Shown piece by piece: positions 63,311 through 64,000 of a DNA stretch of 64,000 bases (its first letter is position 1; every line of letters begins with the position of its first letter). Source of the stretch: Brevundimonas alba (GTDB lineage: Bacteria > Pseudomonadota > Alphaproteobacteria > Caulobacterales > Caulobacteraceae); contig NZ_JAATJM010000002.1 in the NCBI RefSeq assembly GCF_011927945.1, positions 186,001 through 250,000 of the forward strand, given 5' to 3'. Below the pieces are notes generated by a model, which searched no databases, was not told where the DNA came from, and saw only the letters and a program-made list of their open reading frames with translations. The position numbers and the translations under genes were made by a program.

Positions 63311-63904
63311 ATGCAAGTACTCGCCGATCAGATCATGGAGCGTGCCTCGACGCTGCCGGAAGGCGCGCCAATCGCCGCCAAGTCGCTGCTGCACCTGGGC
63401 ACGCGCGCGGCGGTAGACCAAGCCCTGTCGCGGCTGGTTCGCCGGGGCCGGCTGATGCGCGCCGGTCGCGGCGTCTACGTGCGCCCGCTGGAAGGCCGTT
63501 TCGGTCTTCGACCCCCATCCGTCGAGAAGGTGGTGCGCGCCGTGAGCGAGCAGCGCGGCGAGGTCGTCGCTTCCAACGGCGCTGCGGCGGCCAACGCCCT
63601 GGGTCTGACCACCCAGGTGCCGATCCGCATGGTCTATCTGACCAATGGGAGAAGCCGCACCTTCAGCGTCGGCAAGCAGACGGTGGAATTCCAGCACGCG
63701 CCCGCATGGCAGCTGCTCCTCGCTGATCGTCCGGCCGGCGAGGCGGTTCGCGCCCTGGCCTGGCTCGGGCCGGACAAGGCCGGAATGGCGCTCGAAACCT
63801 TGAAGCGAAAGCTGGGACCCTCGGCGTTCGGCGAACTCGTGTCCGTCGGGCCGCGTCTGCCGACCTGGCTGGCGCGCTCGGTCAGTCAGGCGGCGCATCT
63901 CTGA
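63311..63904 (+). CDS. DUF6088/AbiEi-like antitoxin and transcription regulator
   Basis: A 197-residue protein. An N-terminal winged helix (D-Q-A-L-S-R-L-V-R-R-G-R-L-M-R-A-G-R-G-V-Y) is followed by a domain with A-S-N-G-A-A-A-A-N-A-L-G-L-T-T-Q-V and V-Y-L-T-N-G-R-S-R. This is the type IV antitoxin-like arrangement (DUF6088, AbiEi relatives), normally followed by an AbiEii nucleotidyltransferase toxin. The ATG has a GGAGG ribosome site. The expected partner start lies at the 3' end but looks broken. Confidence 0.85.
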   Translation: MQVLADQIMERASTLPEGAPIAAKSLLHLGTRAAVDQALSRLVRRGRLMRAGRGVYVRPLEGRFGLRPPSVEKVVRAVSEQRGEVVASNGAAAANALGLTTQVPIRMVYLTNGRSRTFSVGKQTVEFQHAPAWQLLLADRPAGEAVRALAWLGPDKAGMALETLKRKLGPSAFGELVSVGPRLPTWLARSVSQAAHL

Positions 63905-63959
63905 CGTCTTCCTGCAGCTCTCCACCGGGGACCGGATCGAGGCGGAAAGTCGCTTCTGA
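63897..63959 (+). pseudogene. Possible remnant of an AbiEii-like toxin start
   Basis: A frame overlapping the antitoxin stop reads S-D-V-F-L-Q-L-S-T-G-D-R-I-E-A and ends in TGA after about 20 codons. From memory AbiEii partners of DUF6088 often begin with a D-V-F-L-x-L-S-x-x-D-R-x-E-A stretch. No ATG or GTG precedes it in frame. It may be a dead toxin; the comparison is from recall only. Confidence 0.4.
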
Positions 63960-64000
63960 AGAACCACCCCAGCCTAACGCTAGCGCTGCCGGTCGCGTCC

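Overview
The window is high-GC chromosomal DNA from an alphaproteobacterium, most likely a Caulobacterales member (Brevundimonas-like). Supporting this are the gene content, TonB-era style periplasmic peptidases, and an SOS box of the alphaproteobacterial type (GTTC-N7-GTTC) in front of dinB. The genus is inferred from general character, not from a search.

Bases 1 to about 18,990 are ordinary core genome. They hold a tandem set of I78-type inhibitor lipoproteins, a serine hydrolase, an ABC-F ATPase, ndk, an M13 peptidase, purN with an M28 peptidase, purM, rnd, a cyclophilin, rlmE, a DUF2061 membrane protein, guaB, a MAPEG protein, an rsmB-like methyltransferase and guaA.

At the 3' end of guaA the character changes. 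A tyrosine integrase (19276-20529) follows guaA directly, with an AlpA-type regulator behind it. From there to the right edge everything looks like one integrated mobile element (ICE or IME). Its left junction is the guaA end; its right end and any type IV secretion genes lie outside the window.

The element's cargo comes first (20.9-41.6 kb). It starts with an arsenic operon (arsR, arsC, acr3, arsN-like, arsH). Next is a PbrR/CadR-type MerR regulator with a PbrT-like FTR1 permease. Diverging from these is a 12.7-kb plus-strand heavy-metal operon: CDF, methyltransferase, CzcI-like, CzcCBA, DUF190, second CDF, P1B-4 ATPase, DUF305, membrane protein, acyltransferase. A DUF411 protein and a LexA-controlled dinB-alkB repair operon close this part.

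From 41.7 to 63.9 kb lie mobile-element backbone genes: a ParB-domain protein, small zinc-ribbon proteins, DUF736, a wHTH protein, a MobC-like protein, a VirD2-type relaxase and an IncP-like nic site. Many poorly known genes with nuclease, HEPN, TIR, MNT or HNH signatures are interspersed, as in a defence island. The most system-like unit is an operon at 54264-57483: an XRE regulator fused to a nuclease-like domain under two mirror-image palindromic operators, a TIR protein, and a protein ending in a HEPN-like RN-x2-H motif. The window ends with a DUF6088/AbiEi-like antitoxin behind a perfect operator and what may be a broken toxin start.
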